64,000 nt of DNA. It comes from Owenia fusiformis. Its lineage: Eukaryota > Annelida > Polychaeta > Sabellida > Oweniidae. Where the stretch lies: positions 31,096,698 to 31,160,697 of the forward strand of contig CAIIXF020000007.1 in NCBI GenBank assembly GCA_903813345.2, written 5' to 3'. The notes under the pieces are model-generated. The model was not told the origin of the DNA and made no database searches. It worked only from the letters and a program-made list of their open reading frames with translations. Numbering within the stretch: position 1 is the first letter of the stretch; each line of letters opens with the position of its first letter. The translations under genes and the position numbers were made by a program. This document shows positions 53,801 through 64,000 of the stretch, one piece after another.

Positions 53801-56576
53801 CCTTAAGTTTCAGGTTAGCTGTTGACACAAACTTCTGTGATTTAACTCTTAAATAAAATGAAACACTTATTTATGTTTTCATCAGAGTACCTTAAATTTT
53901 TCCCATGACCATGTTGTAGTCAGAAGTCTATAGACCCTAACACCAACATAAAAACTAGGAAATCACCTCTAGTTGAGCAGGAATATCAAATTCAAAGCAT
54001 TTTTGTAGAACAAATTGATATTTCAATCTTTACAAAATTTATAGGAGACAAATCCTATGCCTTCTCATAATGAGTCATACTACCCTATTATATACACATC
54101 AATTATTGGTGAATGAAATTCACATAAATGAATTGCTTACTTAAGTTGTTTACTTGGTTAACTCATACAATAAGTAAGTTTAATATGTATATCTCATGTT
54201 GTTGTTGTTTCCATAGCAATTAATTGCATTATATAATCAATAATGACTAATATAAATCACGTTTATATATATTGTTTACCAGACATTTAGCAAAACATAA
54301 TTTACTCAATTAAGTTAAGATTTTCTCTATATTAAGTCTATATTTAAGACATCAAGGAGACAACTTAACGCTCTGCAAATAGCAGTTATAATGAGTGAAT
54401 ATCCTCCGCAAATCCTGTATTTTTAAAATGATATCTCTTATTATCATAGATCTATTGTGCTTGAAATACTCTAAATGTGATAATTACATACGCTGTATAC
54501 TTCCCATGGGTTTCTCTATGAAATTTATGATTGCCCACATTTTCCTGGCATTTATATATAATTTTAGGTATTGATTATACCATTTCTTCCAATCTTGTTA
54601 CTTTTAGAAACATACATTGTATCTACCATAGATTTGTAGGAATTTTAGAAACTTAGGTTTTCTAATATAATACATGTAAAGTATATTTGTATACAGTTAA
54701 ACCTGTCTAATTCGAACAGCATTGGGACCGGCTTAAAGCGTTCAGATTAGGAGGTGTTCATATTTCGAGGTTTTTGCATTCACGAGATTCCTGATTCTGA
54801 AAAAACGTTAAAACATTCTCATATTTATTGTTCATTTGACCACATAGCTTTATGGCATTTCAAAAATTTGAAAATTCAATTCAAATGAATCTAGTCATGC
54901 TGGAAAGCCCTATTATAATCAAGACCATTCAAGTTTTTCCAAAAGTTTTGATATCATAACAAAATTTGGGCAATTTTGTATGAAACATGTGAAATTTTAT
55001 GAAAAGTGTAAGAAGACAGGTTAATTTTTCAAATATGACCGTTCACTGTTCAAATTGAGAGGTGTTCACATTTCAATTTTTTAACATGGAACTCAATGGC
55101 AGGAAAAAATGGGACCAAACAAGTGTTCAGATTGGGAGGTGTTCCGATTAGCCAGGTGTTCAGATATTCAGGTTCTACTGTATGTTCAAGTCATATTTGT
55201 ATTTGTTCAAGTTCTTGTATCACAATTCCGAAGGAAATTAGCATGATCGTATAGGCTTTAACTTGAATATTAAAATGAGACAATATATAACTTTAATATT
55301 AAAGAGGAGACATAACTGTAATAGTTCCATTTTAATGAGATGCAAGAGATCTGCATTTTTAAGACTAATATTTTCTAATATTTCATGTCATATTTGAATT
55401 CTGTGTGTCTTTCTATTATAATAACTTATTTGATAAATCTAGAAATTGAAGTGATTTTTGCCAGTAGTTTTGTCTCCATCTAGAAAGCAACTCCTCCACA
55501 GTAAGTCTGGTATACACTATAAAGAATGGCTCAGAATAATTGCAAGTTAAGAAACATAAAAACTTCTGTTAATATTTGATTGAATCACTCTTTAATGGTA
55601 ATTTATTGATAGAAACATCCGATAACTTGATTTTAGATGTTGATTATAACTCAAGAGTCAATGACTTTCCCAACACGTGTTGTCAAATTTATGAATAACT
55701 ATCAATTAACTGCTCTAGAAATGTCATGTTTAGTTATAGGCAACATTATGCCATTAAATCATAATTAAAACCAATGAACTCCAGACTTACTCGTTTTAAC
55801 ATTTTTGCATATTGCATACATGTTTGATTTAGAATTGAGTTTTAAGAAATGCAGTGAAACTTACGTGAATACCTCAAAATGTGAACACTACAGAACCTTT
55901 AATTCTGTATTACACATTAAATTTGCTGCACTATTATTTCGCCAGAGTGCCTCCCCGGGTTATTAGAGACATTTAGTGTTAGCGATTGCCTTCTCCCATG
56001 TTCAGATTTCAGCTTTCCAAACAGTCCACAAATGTTCCATTGTCATACCGCTGGTTATGTTGTCTGGTTATTCCATTGGAAATACACAGGGGATCAAAAA
56101 AGACTGCTTAGTGTTAACCAGGTTTGATAGTGTTTTGTGTTCTTCATTGCAAATGTCATTCAACCTGTGTAAATCAGTGATTCAATGAACTAGGGATCAA
56201 GGGAAAAGCTGCCATCAATTAACTGCTCCAAGAACAATTCTGAGTTATTTGTGCTCTAATTGAATAAGCATTGTCTGTTTTCTTTGAAGGCAGTGTATCA
56301 TCTAAAATATGTCACAGACTTAACATTATATAGTAGTCTCGTGAGGCTAATATTTCAGAAAAATACCCTAAAATGTTAAATTTTGTATCAATTCTGTTCA
56401 CTTCATTCATATATTTTTTTATCACTGTAATTATACTGATGACTCTATTATATGTTATTGTTTTATGTTATTGTGCTTCTAGATCGACTAGTAGAATCCA
56501 GCGCATTAAAGAAAGCCATAGAAGTTGTGTATTCAGCTTATCTCCCCAAGCAGACACACCCCTTCCTATATATCAG
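35896..56576 (+). CDS. MLH1: MLH1 mismatch repair MutL homologue (3' end beyond window)
   Basis: MLH1 is the GHKL-ATPase partner of PMS2/PMS1/MLH3 in nuclear mismatch repair. Nine exons join in frame: 35896-36011, 36284-36374, 38872-39044, 39555-39627, 40006-40097, 44036-44078, 44646-44734, 52057-52169 and 56483-56576, giving 294 codons plus two bases. The start [19 protein letters not shown] matches the family. ATPase motifs are present: E34/N38 in KEMLENSLDAG, D63 and G67 in DNGSGI, 98-GFRGEAL-104, and [13 protein letters not shown]. Exon lengths 116, 91, 73, 92, 43, 89, 113 and 94 equal the human ones as I recall them; the 173-bp exon 3 corresponds to human exons 3 and 4 (99+74) joined. 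Strand beta near [14 protein letters not shown] is one residue longer than the human VKKCIFLLFIN. Exon 10 onward (HPTKHEVHF block, linker and C-terminal dimerisation domain) is not in the window. Confidence 0.97.
36658..38831. mobile_element. Outer element with about 50-bp inverted ends, split by a mariner
   Basis: CTACCCAATGTAAATCGTTC...CACAACCATTTGGACTC (36658-36707) returns inverted at about 38780-38831. The interior is non-coding apart from the mariner inserted at 37275-38353. The superfamily is unknown. It lies in MLH1 intron 2, ending 41 bp before exon 3. Confidence 0.7.
37275..38353 (+). mobile_element. Decayed mariner with about 110-bp inverted repeats
   Basis: CGAGGGGTGATCAATAAGTA at both ends in inverse orientation, in TA targets, with pairing for over 100 bp. 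The plus strand reads [16 protein letters not shown] near 37675-37722, the signature of the second catalytic Asp of mariner transposase. A decayed CPDL.....DLF block follows. The transposase is broken in several places. It sits inside the element at 36658-38831. Confidence 0.9.
39349..39533 (+). mobile_element. MITE family C copy, MLH1 intron 3
   Basis: CAGTGTTCTCCACAGGATTTTT start, AAGTGGGTGCAAATGGATTT inside and GGGGAGATCACT end; the flanks share TATAT. Related copies are at 6494-6659 and 29850-30056. Confidence 0.8.
40368..43890 (+). mobile_element. Mariner foldback with 450-bp arms, interrupted by a TTAA element
   Basis: The ends CAGGGTGTCCAATAAATAAG and inverse lie between TA dinucleotides. 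The left arm (40368 to about 40806) is an inverted copy of the right arm (about 43440-43890), which encodes the C-terminal end of a mariner transposase ([13 protein letters not shown] then stop). The plus strand before the insertion reads [19 protein letters not shown], the third-Asp block. After the insertion the frame continues with [14 protein letters not shown]. It fills most of MLH1 intron 5. Confidence 0.85.
40926..43419. mobile_element. 2.5-kb TTAA-target element nested in the mariner
   Basis: The ends AGGGAATGCGAAGTTT and inverse are flanked by TTAA at 40922-40925 and 43420-43423. Subterminal TGACGTCATTGATGCC motifs occur near both ends in inverse orientation. No transposase is seen. 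The TTAA target suggests a Kolobok- or piggyBac-type non-autonomous element. A more GC-rich stretch at 41683-42123 may be a further insertion. Confidence 0.8.
44115..45010 (+). repeat. Repeats with TATGTCACCATCAAAA module, MLH1 introns 6 and 7
   Basis: TTTATGTCACCATCAAAA followed by TGGTGACA and TATGGTCTTCA occurs near 44156 and 44807. CATTGAAGGGGCAA(A/G)TGGTAACTGGAAAT occurs at about 44122 and 44297. A further relative lies at 57075-57240. MLH1 exon 7 (44646-44734) lies between the two copies. Confidence 0.7.
45172..45293. mobile_element. 122-bp hairpin MITE, MLH1 intron 7
   Basis: CCACTCAGTAAAATTATGATTTCTCTGCACCCTGATGTCCA-type arm of about 40 bp (45172-45212) is mirrored at 45253-45293 with two mismatches. 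Confidence 0.85.
46545..46712. repeat. 32-bp minisatellite, five copies, overlapping GPCR stop
   Basis: AGTTTAACA(C/T)(A/G)CTGTAACAAC starts at 46557, 46589, 46621, 46653 and 46685, exactly 32 bp apart. The last copy contains the GPCR stop codon and its final codons (VVTAC). Confidence 0.9.
46688..47884 (-). CDS. Class A (rhodopsin-like) GPCR, intronless, nested in MLH1 intron 7
   Basis: This is a single-exon receptor of 398 residues. The Met at 47884 is preferred over an in-frame ATG at 47971, because TTTCTACTTTCAG just before the later Met looks like a splice acceptor for a non-coding 5' exon. Seven membrane helices lie at about 43-64, 74-97, 122-147, 165-185, 233-258, 278-307 and 320-346. 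Landmarks are N56 in helix 1, D84 in helix 2 (ALSD), C118 and C223 for the extracellular disulphide, DHY 144-146 in place of DRY, CVMP 293-296 in place of CWxP, and DPFIY 340-344 in place of NPxxY. Possible glycosylation sites are N7, N197 and N213, and CC 362-363 may be palmitoylated. DPFIY is common in melanocortin/adenosine/amine-type receptors, but I cannot name the ligand. The last codons fall in a 32-bp tandem repeat. Confidence 0.92.
   Translation of the reverse strand: MDIIDYNTSSNNEVEISSNDQLYDDYYDFDIRAQTILGKPDKIVVMTLGGITVIANFISLLAIRKIKGEMTPHRMLMVSLALSDILVSISIMVHLVNSVVNPGPKFPDELTRRLHHSCGRAFVDALITTAHIISLLNLLGMAIDHYIAIIWAIHYEQLLDKNRCKIMIIILWVISVICGLSDFYPGETFYGSSNLENTTVGYYGLNLFDESTNTSAIHFLNYCELASFTEYKAKYLIFAIAFLSIVGMVLIYTNIFLVVRRQTRFMQRQMGVAPDSKKAVITTLLIVGTFMLCVMPMTIFQFVMMILGILKHPWTKTEFQTLMNIQNYSYIFLVLNSLLDPFIYAARMRDVRRGYVRLFHPCCKQPNNNPNSYFVMSTSNATHLTSLGNNDRSVVTAC
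47979..48865. repeat. 37-bp minisatellite, about 24 copies, next to the GPCR
   Basis: The unit is TATTCATGTGACATGAAG followed by TATTAGTCCAAAATAACAG. A block of four units near 48266-48413 is repeated at 48414-48561, with shared variants (GGATTTG, GACACGAAG), so a 148-bp higher-order repeat exists. TTCATGTGACATGAA within each unit is nearly palindromic and contains CATGTG. The array lies immediately upstream of the GPCR on its strand. Confidence 0.95.
50213..50876. repeat. Inverted repeat pair, MLH1 intron 7
   Basis: GGTTATCGCAAACAATTTCAGACA (50217-50240) is mirrored at about 50852-50880. The 600 bp between is AT-rich and non-coding. Possibly a foldback element, but its outer ends are not clear. 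Confidence 0.6.
52204..52383. mobile_element. Short MITE, MLH1 intron 8
   Basis: CATGGGCGTAGCAAGGGG at the left faces TTGGCTACACCCCTG at the right. It contains CTCGCTTCGCTCG. It starts 35 bp after MLH1 exon 8. Similar to the element at 9449-9748, which has GAGTGAGCGAAGCGAACG. Confidence 0.65.
53096..53608. mobile_element. MITE with CCAGGGGGGGTTCACT ends, MLH1 intron 8
   Basis: CCAGGGGGGGTTCACTG and CAGTGAACCCCCCAGG form the ends. Inside, GGTATG(A/G)GAA and TTTGGTATGGCA modules repeat many times. Non-coding. Confidence 0.75.
54694..55180. mobile_element. Pogo/Tigger-like MITE, longest copy
   Basis: CAGTTAAACCTGTCTAATTC at the left and ATATTCAGGTTCTACTG at the right, between TA dinucleotides. 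Inside, the module (A/G)TTCAGATT(A/G)GGAGGTGTTC recurs. CAGT(A/T)(A/G)AACCT ends and a TA target fit the pogo group of Tc1/mariner. Other copies: 59160-59380 and 61170-61346. Confidence 0.8.
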
Positions 56577-57074
56577 GTATGTACCCTCCTCCCCCGGTTT
56601 GGGAAATGTACCTGTGATCACGATGTGCAAATGAAAATATTGTGAATTTATGTAAAGAGGAACGGATATATTTTTCATAACAAGGTCAAATGTCAATGAA
56701 TCTATGGTTTTCAGAGGTTTCATTTATCTTAGGTAAAATTAAGATTTAGTTTGCCTACAGAGACATTTCAAGCAAGGAAACATTATCATCTCCTACACTT
56801 GGGTCCAGGGGTAATAGTAGACCACTCATAGTGCTATATAATCTCTGCCTTTGATGTTAAGGCGCTCTGGGGTTTTCAAAGAAGTATCATCCATGATATC
56901 AGACTTATTTTTTATATACTGATGGACATTAAGAGATGCTTTCCTCGATCTAAGACCATGCTCTTGTTTTATCAATTAAACTTATCTTATTGTCCTGATC
57001 TTGGACCCCTAAAATCTTCAGATCAACCTTGACTTTTAGGTTGGTTTGGTGATAATACCAGTTATAGACCTATA

Positions 57075-57240
57075 CTGTTATTTTGTCACCACCAGAAATG
57101 GTCACATATTCTCCAGTGGTTGGTGTTTGGCAGTTGATGTTTGGTGTTCGACATATGTAACAAATGCCAGGTTGTGACATTTTGTATGTAAATGCCTTGA
57201 ATTGATTTGGGAACTACATTTATTCTGAGTAGTTCTATCA
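57075..57240 (+). repeat. TTTTGTCACCA-type repeat copy
   Basis: TTTTGTCACCACCAGAAATGG, then GTAACAAATGCCAGGTTGTG and ACATTTTGTATGTAAATGCC. It corresponds to the blocks near 44800-44950. Confidence 0.6.
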
Positions 57241-59159
57241 GTACAAAAAACTGATCTTCTCAGAGGCCCGGCGTACAATATGTCATCAAACCCGCTCCAT
57301 CAATTGCAAGCAGCTATGCATGTGAATAAAACTTGCTATGAATACTATTAAACAGACCAGCAGTTTATCATTACATTCTGTTCATTCAGAACCACCTATA
57401 AATTGGAAATTTGGGATATATTTATGAACTTTTTATGAGATCTCAATGGAGTTGCAGTAAACCAGCTGGCCATATTAATCACTGGTCTGTATTAAGAGAT
57501 TTGTCCATTTAAGACTATTGATCTAAATTAGGATGAGGATATATTTTAATGTTTGCTTTGTGCCTTTATAATATTGAACAACTTATAAAAGTGGTGTTAT
57601 GAGGCAATTTGAAAGTTAAAGTGCTTTCAGTTCAGTTGTAACATTTAATTCTCCATATTAAGCAAACTATTTGATGATATCATATTTGAACTTCTAATTT
57701 TAAAAAGTTTTTTATCAGTTTATTTAGGTTGGGTAGATTTGCTATAGACTGCATGTTATAAACTACTGAAAGTATATGTTTTGTTTTATTGGACCATACT
57801 CACTGAATGCACACATGTATACATGACTGTATCAAGCTGAAAAAGGCGAGGAAATAATATCTCCACTTTATCTTTTTCTATTAAATAAAAGTTCGGGGTA
57901 GCTCCAATCAGTAGTAACCATGTTTTCTTGTCTGTCACTGTCACCTAGTGTTGAAACCACTGGTAGGTAATTTAACACCTTGAATATCAGTTTCAAAGTT
58001 TCTTCAAAATATACACTACAGATTGTGTAATTTTTTTTATGTTCCAATGAGCATCAAATATTGTTGAATAGAAATATGACAAAAAAGGCAAAAAATGAAA
58101 AATGCTCTTGTATATTAGAGTTTAATATGACTGTGCCTAAAGTCAAATCAGAACTCTTAGAAGTTTGTTTCTGAACTGAGATTGAACTAATCTCTTTTTC
58201 TCAAAAACTGGATTTGCAGTATGGCTTTACAATTGCTCATATAATGTTTTAACCTACAAATCTTTTGTTATTGTTCTAAGCCTGACAGTTAAGATGGATC
58301 ACCTGCAATTATTAGTGATCTCTGTCTTAAACTGGAGATTAACCTGGAAGTGAAAAACATGATAGTCAGTTTGTTGAAGAAGTAGAAAGAGCAAATGAAA
58401 TAGTAATCAGCCTAAAATCTTTGCTAATATTGTATAACACAGAATTGTCAAGAGAATCGGGTAGTTCATTCAGATTCCTGAGGGGGACTTGGTATTGATA
58501 TTGTTTACTTGAAAGCCAGTAAAAGTTCACGCCACATTAGTTACAGTGTTGACAGCTTCATTCATCAAGTTCCAGTGAAACATTGCATAACACATCAGAT
58601 AGATATCCAATTAGTTTTCTTTCTGTGCTACATGCAAAGAGTCTTGTCTAATGGAGAGCAATGCAATGTGTGTCTAGGAAATTGACCGCTCAATGTAATC
58701 AATGAATATAACGTTGTAATCAATGGATCAAAAATGTAATCAAACACATACAGGATTTGCACAAATAACCTTTTTTGATAAGACTGGCGTCATCTTCTTC
58801 TCATTATTTGCGATGAAAATTAGTCTCGATGTATTTCTGACCAATTAAAAAGGTGCAATGTTGTTAAGATCGATTATTCTCAGGATAATTCAATTTCTGT
58901 CGACAAAGTAAATAACGAAATTAAAGTAATTTCAGAGCAAGTTGATCCAAAGTAGATCGCCTATTTCAAACTGTATCACATAGAATATAGTATGGCATTT
59001 GTCCATGCCTTTTCTGGACCACAGATACTGTATAAGTGGTAATTTTGTTTAATCATTTAATTTGCCTATAACCTAATTTTTGTCAGGTTTGGAAAATGTT
59101 GTAAATACTATCTTCATAATGTTATCCAATGGGAAGTTTCTTGTCATTAGGAAAATTCA

Positions 59160-59380
59160 AATTGGGAAAATTTGACCATTTGGCAAATTAAGCTCTCAGA
59201 TTTTTGTAGCAATTTTGAACAAAAAAAAGTATTAGATTTTCAAATATGGCTGTTCACTATCCAAATTGGAAGGTGTTTACATTTCATGGGATTTTATGGA
59301 AGGCAAAATGGGACTTGAAAAAATGTTCACATTGGAAGGTGTTCAGATTAGAGAGGTGTTCAGATATACAGGTTTTACTG
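59160..59380. mobile_element. Pogo/Tigger-like MITE, left end missing
   Basis: It matches the right half of 54694-55180, including TTTTCAAATATGGCTGTTCACT and GTTCAGATATACAGG, and ends TTTTACTG. No left terminal repeat is visible. Confidence 0.7.
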
Positions 59381-61169
59381 TGCAATCTTTTATGCAAGCC
59401 TTAACCATAATGAAGAAATTTCTTAAATATTGAAAAACATTGTGTTGCTCTTATGAGTACTTTGCATCAACTTGAACTAAGCATTTATTATAGGTTTAAT
59501 TTCCTTTGAAGAATCCTTATGCACATCTTTACCTTTAATGTGCCATATTGTATTGACACCTCAGGCTTACATCATCAACCCTAGATTGGCAGCAATTAGT
59601 TTGAGATTATATTCTTTAAGCCCATTTCGAGCAAATCTTAACTTAACCTTATATGAAGCTCTCTAGGTGTTCCATATTAAACACTAAAGACTGAACTTAT
59701 AATTTCCTTTGTTCCTTAGGTCATAGGAAGCTTATTACCACACCAAACAAAGTTCAAAAAGGGATTAAGAAGCTATCCATAATTCATTTCATCCATTCAT
59801 TTGTGACCATCAACAATTTTTGAACAGATGAAATTATGATCTTGTGTAACTAGACAACAGCAATGCCAAGGCGTAGCAAATCTCATCGAACAGCCATGGC
59901 TGCCATTTTTACAAAATCATCTTTCAACTACTTTTTCAGTTATAGCATAAATTGTGAAATAAAACACATAAAAATGGCCACCATTTTCAAAATGATCGCT
60001 CACTAGCCAAGTTTTCATAAGAAAGTGTAATATGCTTCTTAGAAGGCACATATGAAATATCAACAAAATCGCATTTGTAAATGTATCATTTTGATGATTT
60101 TTACACCCCCATGTGTTGTTACACTTCTTTTAGTTGGGCAAAGGCCAGTTCACCACATATATCTTCTTTATACATTATTAGTACTATAATATGAATTGCA
60201 GAATTGATGCAATAATGGTAGACAGATAATTCATTGTAGAAGTAAGTAGAACTTCCAAGTAATTTGACATTTGATTGAACAGTTGTCACTTAGAATGATC
60301 GCTCATTTTTCATTACACATAATTGGCTCGACATTTGATTAACTGTATGTCAGTTGAAATTTTGTTTAAAAATAAATCTTATTGTTTGTTCAATTCATTT
60401 TCATGATTCATATCTTTTTAATTGCGCAAAAGTGTATTTTTACAGCAGATATAGCATATGAAGCTCACGTAAGTAATTGTTTTTACCAACGAAGACAGGT
60501 TGAAATGTGGAATTTAATCAGATTTTATTTTGACTAAACAGTAAGTAAACGTATTCAAACAAACAGAAAACTTAATTAAAAAGCATGCCAGTGTTTCTCT
60601 TACAATTTCAATTTTATTAGCTGGAAAAAGAAGATATCTCAATATGCAAAATGCCCAGACTCCTTAAAAAATCAAATTGAAAAAGTCCATTTTGTGAAAT
60701 TTTTGCCAGTTGACCTTAAAAATCAAAGGATTATCAAGAAATAAAGTTCAAATTATTGAATCTTTAGAAAGTACATAAGTAAGTAATAACAATAATTGTT
60801 AAGTTCAACTAACACTTGCTTATTCATTGTCACTTCCCTCATATTAGACCTGAAGTGTTAATTTCCTGATGGTTCTGATGCGGAGTGTCATTTATTGGTC
60901 CTCTCGCAAATTCCTCTCTTCATTCTATTTCAGAAACAAGCCAACTGTAAGATTTACTTCAGATCATACGAGTCTTGATCATGATTGATCGTTGTAATCG
61001 GAGAAAAGACAAAAACACATTCATTTCAGACCTATTAATATATTAAAAGATTGAGCCTAAAGGACAATGCTAAATGAGAGATGAAAGTTTTCAAGTCATC
61101 AATATTTAATATAAAGTCTGCTACTTACATGGATAAAAGTGTGGGATTGAGCACCAAAGAATGGAAATA

Positions 61170-61346
61170 CAGTTAAACCTGTCTAATCTGAATGCCACTG
61201 TAAATGGATGAATGTGTTCAGAATAGTAGATGTTCACATTTCAAGGCTTCTGTAACAAGGGAGATAACAAAATCAGGACTGGGAGAAAGTGTTTATATTG
61301 AGAGTAGTTTGTATAAAAGAGGTGTTCAGATATATAGGTTTTACTG
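61170..61346. mobile_element. Pogo/Tigger-like MITE, short copy
   Basis: CAGTTAAACCTGTCTAATCTG at the left and ATATATAGGTTTTACTG at the right, between TA dinucleotides; 177 bp, so an internally deleted relative of 54694-55180. Confidence 0.8.
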
Positions 61347-62072
61347 TAACATCTGCATGCAATAAATTAACAGTATGTAAGAAAATCACTGAAGTGTGGC
61401 TCATGTCAGAGAATTTAAGAGTTTTTTCAAAATTGTTAACCAATTGCTTGGAAAATAGAAGACATTGAGGCAAAGAATGAATAGGGCTAATGTGGAGTTA
61501 ATCAGTTTTAGCTGTCAGTAATTCACCAAACTAAAAGGAAGACAATCCCACTGATGCATGATATTAAACTTCAAAAGAAGTATAGGTCACTCTTGGAAAG
61601 TTTCTTAATGTCTTGGTGTAATGACACTGTCATGGTTTTGATATCTTTTTGAAAGAAGCATCAATTTAAAGTATATAATAGACATATTAAAAGGAAGCCT
61701 GCATTAGTCTGGATGACATCAAAGCTTTTTCTAAATTGCACATCTTGGATTAATTTCCTGGTAGACATTGTTTATAAAGAATGTTAATATAAAGCAACAC
61801 TTAATGTAGAATAAGATACAAACATGTATATAGACTATCCTATATGAGGTTCAGGATATTGGAATAATTTTGAGGCAAAAAGTTAATGCTCTCAGAAAAG
61901 ATCAATTATATCCTATGGAATGTTCATTAGAAATTCAAAATGTACAAATCTGTGGGCCAGTATTTGGTAGAAAACTTTGAGATGGGAAACCTTTAGTTTC
62001 ATACCATAATATTTATTGATCAGAAATAAGTGAATGATATAACAGGATTTAATCTGCTTATGTAAAACTTAA

Positions 62073-62513
62073 CTCCCAGTAGAATTCGGATAAGACAGGT
62101 TTTACTCCCAGTAGAATTCGGATAAGACAGGTTTTACTTCCAGTAGAATTTGGATAAGACAGGTTTTACTCCCAATAGAATTCGGATAAGACAGGTTTTA
62201 CTTCCAGTAGAATTCGGATAAGACAGGTTTTACTCCCAGTAGAATTCGGATAAGACAGGTTTTACTTCCAGTAGAATTTGGATAAGACAGGTTTTACTCC
62301 CAATAGAATTCGGATAAGACAGGTTTTACTTCCAGTAGAATTCGGATAAGACAGGTTTTAATCCCAGTAGAATTCAGATAAGACAGGTTTTACTTCCAGT
62401 AGAATTCGGATAAGACAGGTTTTACTCCCAGTAGAATTCGGATACTCCCAGTAGAATTCAGATAAGACAGGTTTAACTCCCAGTAGAATTCGGATAAGAC
62501 AGGTTTTACTGGA
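62073..62513. repeat. 32-bp EcoRI-containing minisatellite, about 13-14 copies
   Basis: The unit is CTCCCAGTAGAATTCGG followed by ATAAGACAGGTTTTA. Units alternate CCCAGTAG, TTCCAGTAG (some with AATTTGG) and CCCAATAG so that copies 2-5 equal copies 6-9, a 128-bp higher-order repeat. One unit near 62440-62460 is shortened. Confidence 0.95.
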
Positions 62514-64000
62514 ACAAAAACATTAATTTGAACATGACATTCGAAAGATTAATTCTTGATATCTTCTCGAAATGATGATAAGTAACATGGAACCATAAGT
62601 GACTATTTGTTCATTAATGTAAAACACTGATGAAATAACATTTAAAACAAGCTAATTAAGGATTTCCTTCAGATTTCTTGAGTGCAATGTAAACAGATTT
62701 GACAGACAATTATCGAGTATTCTAAAAAGCAATGTGACACCACCTTCAGAGAACTTTAAAGTGAAATCATTGATAATTCTTTTGTTTTCTTCTTGATTCT
62801 GATTATCAGACTCCATTGTGTTTCCAGTTGCTTCCTGATGCATTTATGTGTCAGTCATGTCAGCTAGAATTACAGTCAAATCTGCATATATTGAGGGAAT
62901 CTCCATATCTTTGTTATTCTCGGCATCATCTGGGTTACCAGGGGCTATTTCTTTGCTATAGTAATGCCATGAATGACAAGTTAGTTTATTAATAGTAATT
63001 TGAGATATATTGGGGAAGCATGCTTATTGGAAAGGTATCTCTGTTTCTTCCACTGCAATAATAATATTATTTAAGCGCGTAAGTTCTGCTAAAAGCTTCG
63101 GGAGACATTTCCGGGATTGCTTCCCTTTATATATAATGGCACAACACCCATTGGTATAAGTATTACTTATTAAGTAATGTATGAATCTCATTTCCCAGAT
63201 CTTGTACCTCAACACCATGCATGTCTGTAGCTATATTTACTGGAGTGACAAATGCATGACTAGACTCATCCTTCAAGATTGGTCCTTCACTGCTTTCATA
63301 AGAAGATAATATGATGCAATGAATTACTCTTGGGCCAAGGATGGACTATATACTCAGTGCAGTGATTGGTACTTAGATGACAAGGCCCCAGCATATAACA
63401 CCAGTCATTGCCTTTTCTCATGTGAGGCAGTTGTAATTGTGATCAGCAATTATCATAAACATGCACTTATAAGTGAACAGGACAAAACAGTTTTAATTAA
63501 TGGAGATCACGGTGATCTGCAATTATTGCTTACCCTTGGATAAGATGCCTCCTTTTTGCTACGCTCTGAGAAAATGTCAGTTTTTTTGGTGGTTTTATAT
63601 TTACTTTATCGCCAAATTATCATGTTAACCAAATTTTAGTATGGGCACATTAAGGCTTTAACTAATCCTCTTTCCACATCATGTTTAAAAAACAGGACCA
63701 TCATGAAATTTTATTCATGGGACAATAATGGATGTCTTCATTACCTGATCAATAAAGTTTAAACTTTTACAAAGCATTCTGTAGCTTTGATATAAATCAT
63801 AGAGACACTTTTATAAATAATTTACAGAACTATTTATCCATGTTTATTATTCTGTAGTCACCCATACAGGTTGGCTTTCTCTCTCACATTTCATTATTTT
63901 ATTGCATTTTAGATATATGTATCGAGTGTCATGTCAACCTTAATATATTAATTTTCACTAAAACTAAAAGTGTGAGATGACATGGTCTGCAGTTACACCA

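Larger units (their letters stand above)
56577..64000. other. MLH1 intron 9 to right edge
   Basis: The donor AG|GTATGT at 56577 opens an intron that does not close in the window. I looked for the next MLH1 exon (NVDVNVHPTKHEVHF block) and did not find it. The stretch holds the repeat at 57075, two pogo-like MITEs and the 62-kb minisatellite. Otherwise it is AT-rich DNA with no supportable gene. Confidence 0.7.

Noticed and set aside
62652-63543. Three small open frames on both strands in MLH1 intron 9
   Set aside because: No recognisable domain, and no convincing donor/acceptor pairs linking them; treated as chance.

Overview
The window is nuclear DNA from an animal, most likely a marine invertebrate. 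It is AT-rich, and its genes are split by GT-AG introns of a few hundred bases to several kilobases. The encoded proteins are close to their human counterparts in sequence and length. Short non-autonomous DNA transposons (MITEs), mariner-like elements, a tRNA-derived SINE and minisatellites fill the introns and intergenic DNA. I cannot fix the phylum from sequence alone. No operons, phage, retrovirus-like or Polinton-like elements, or CRISPR arrays were seen.

Genes from left to right are as follows. (1) 513-6455 (+): ILF2/NF45, 5' incomplete, eight exons. (2) 8932-12048 (-): an unrecognised gene of at least 404 residues with an acidic middle and a Trp-rich basic C-terminus. (3) 12329-16884 (+): SRP19, complete in five exons, head-to-head with gene 2 across about 280 bp. 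(4) 20657-34091 (-): NPEPPS, a puromycin-sensitive M1 aminopeptidase, complete in 18 exons (864 residues), with all catalytic motifs. (5) 35896 to beyond the right edge (+): MLH1, first nine exons (294 codons plus 2 nt). (6) 46688-47884 (-): an intronless class A GPCR nested antisense in MLH1 intron 7. The order of strands gives two convergent pairs (ILF2/gene 2 and SRP19/NPEPPS) and two divergent pairs (gene 2/SRP19 and NPEPPS/MLH1). These are housekeeping functions in RNA binding, protein targeting, peptide turnover and mismatch repair, and nothing suggests they form one pathway.

The most unusual structure is in NPEPPS. The end of the exon carrying the zinc motif HELAH, together with its splice donor, has been copied in tandem as six 75-bp units (27896-28345). 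Every unit keeps a GTAAGT donor. The five extra units read YELAH/YELVH instead of HELAH, and the frame is open through the first four extra copies. Distal donor choice could therefore insert blocks of 25 residues.

Other notable structure includes a 430-bp tandem duplication in the NPEPPS/MLH1 divergent promoter region and a 37-bp minisatellite of about 24 units next to the GPCR start. A 32-bp minisatellite supplies the GPCR stop codon. A second 32-bp array at 62 kb resembles the end of a pogo-like transposon, and there are several transposons nested inside one another.

The right end (56577-64000) is MLH1 intron with repeats and no exon I can support.
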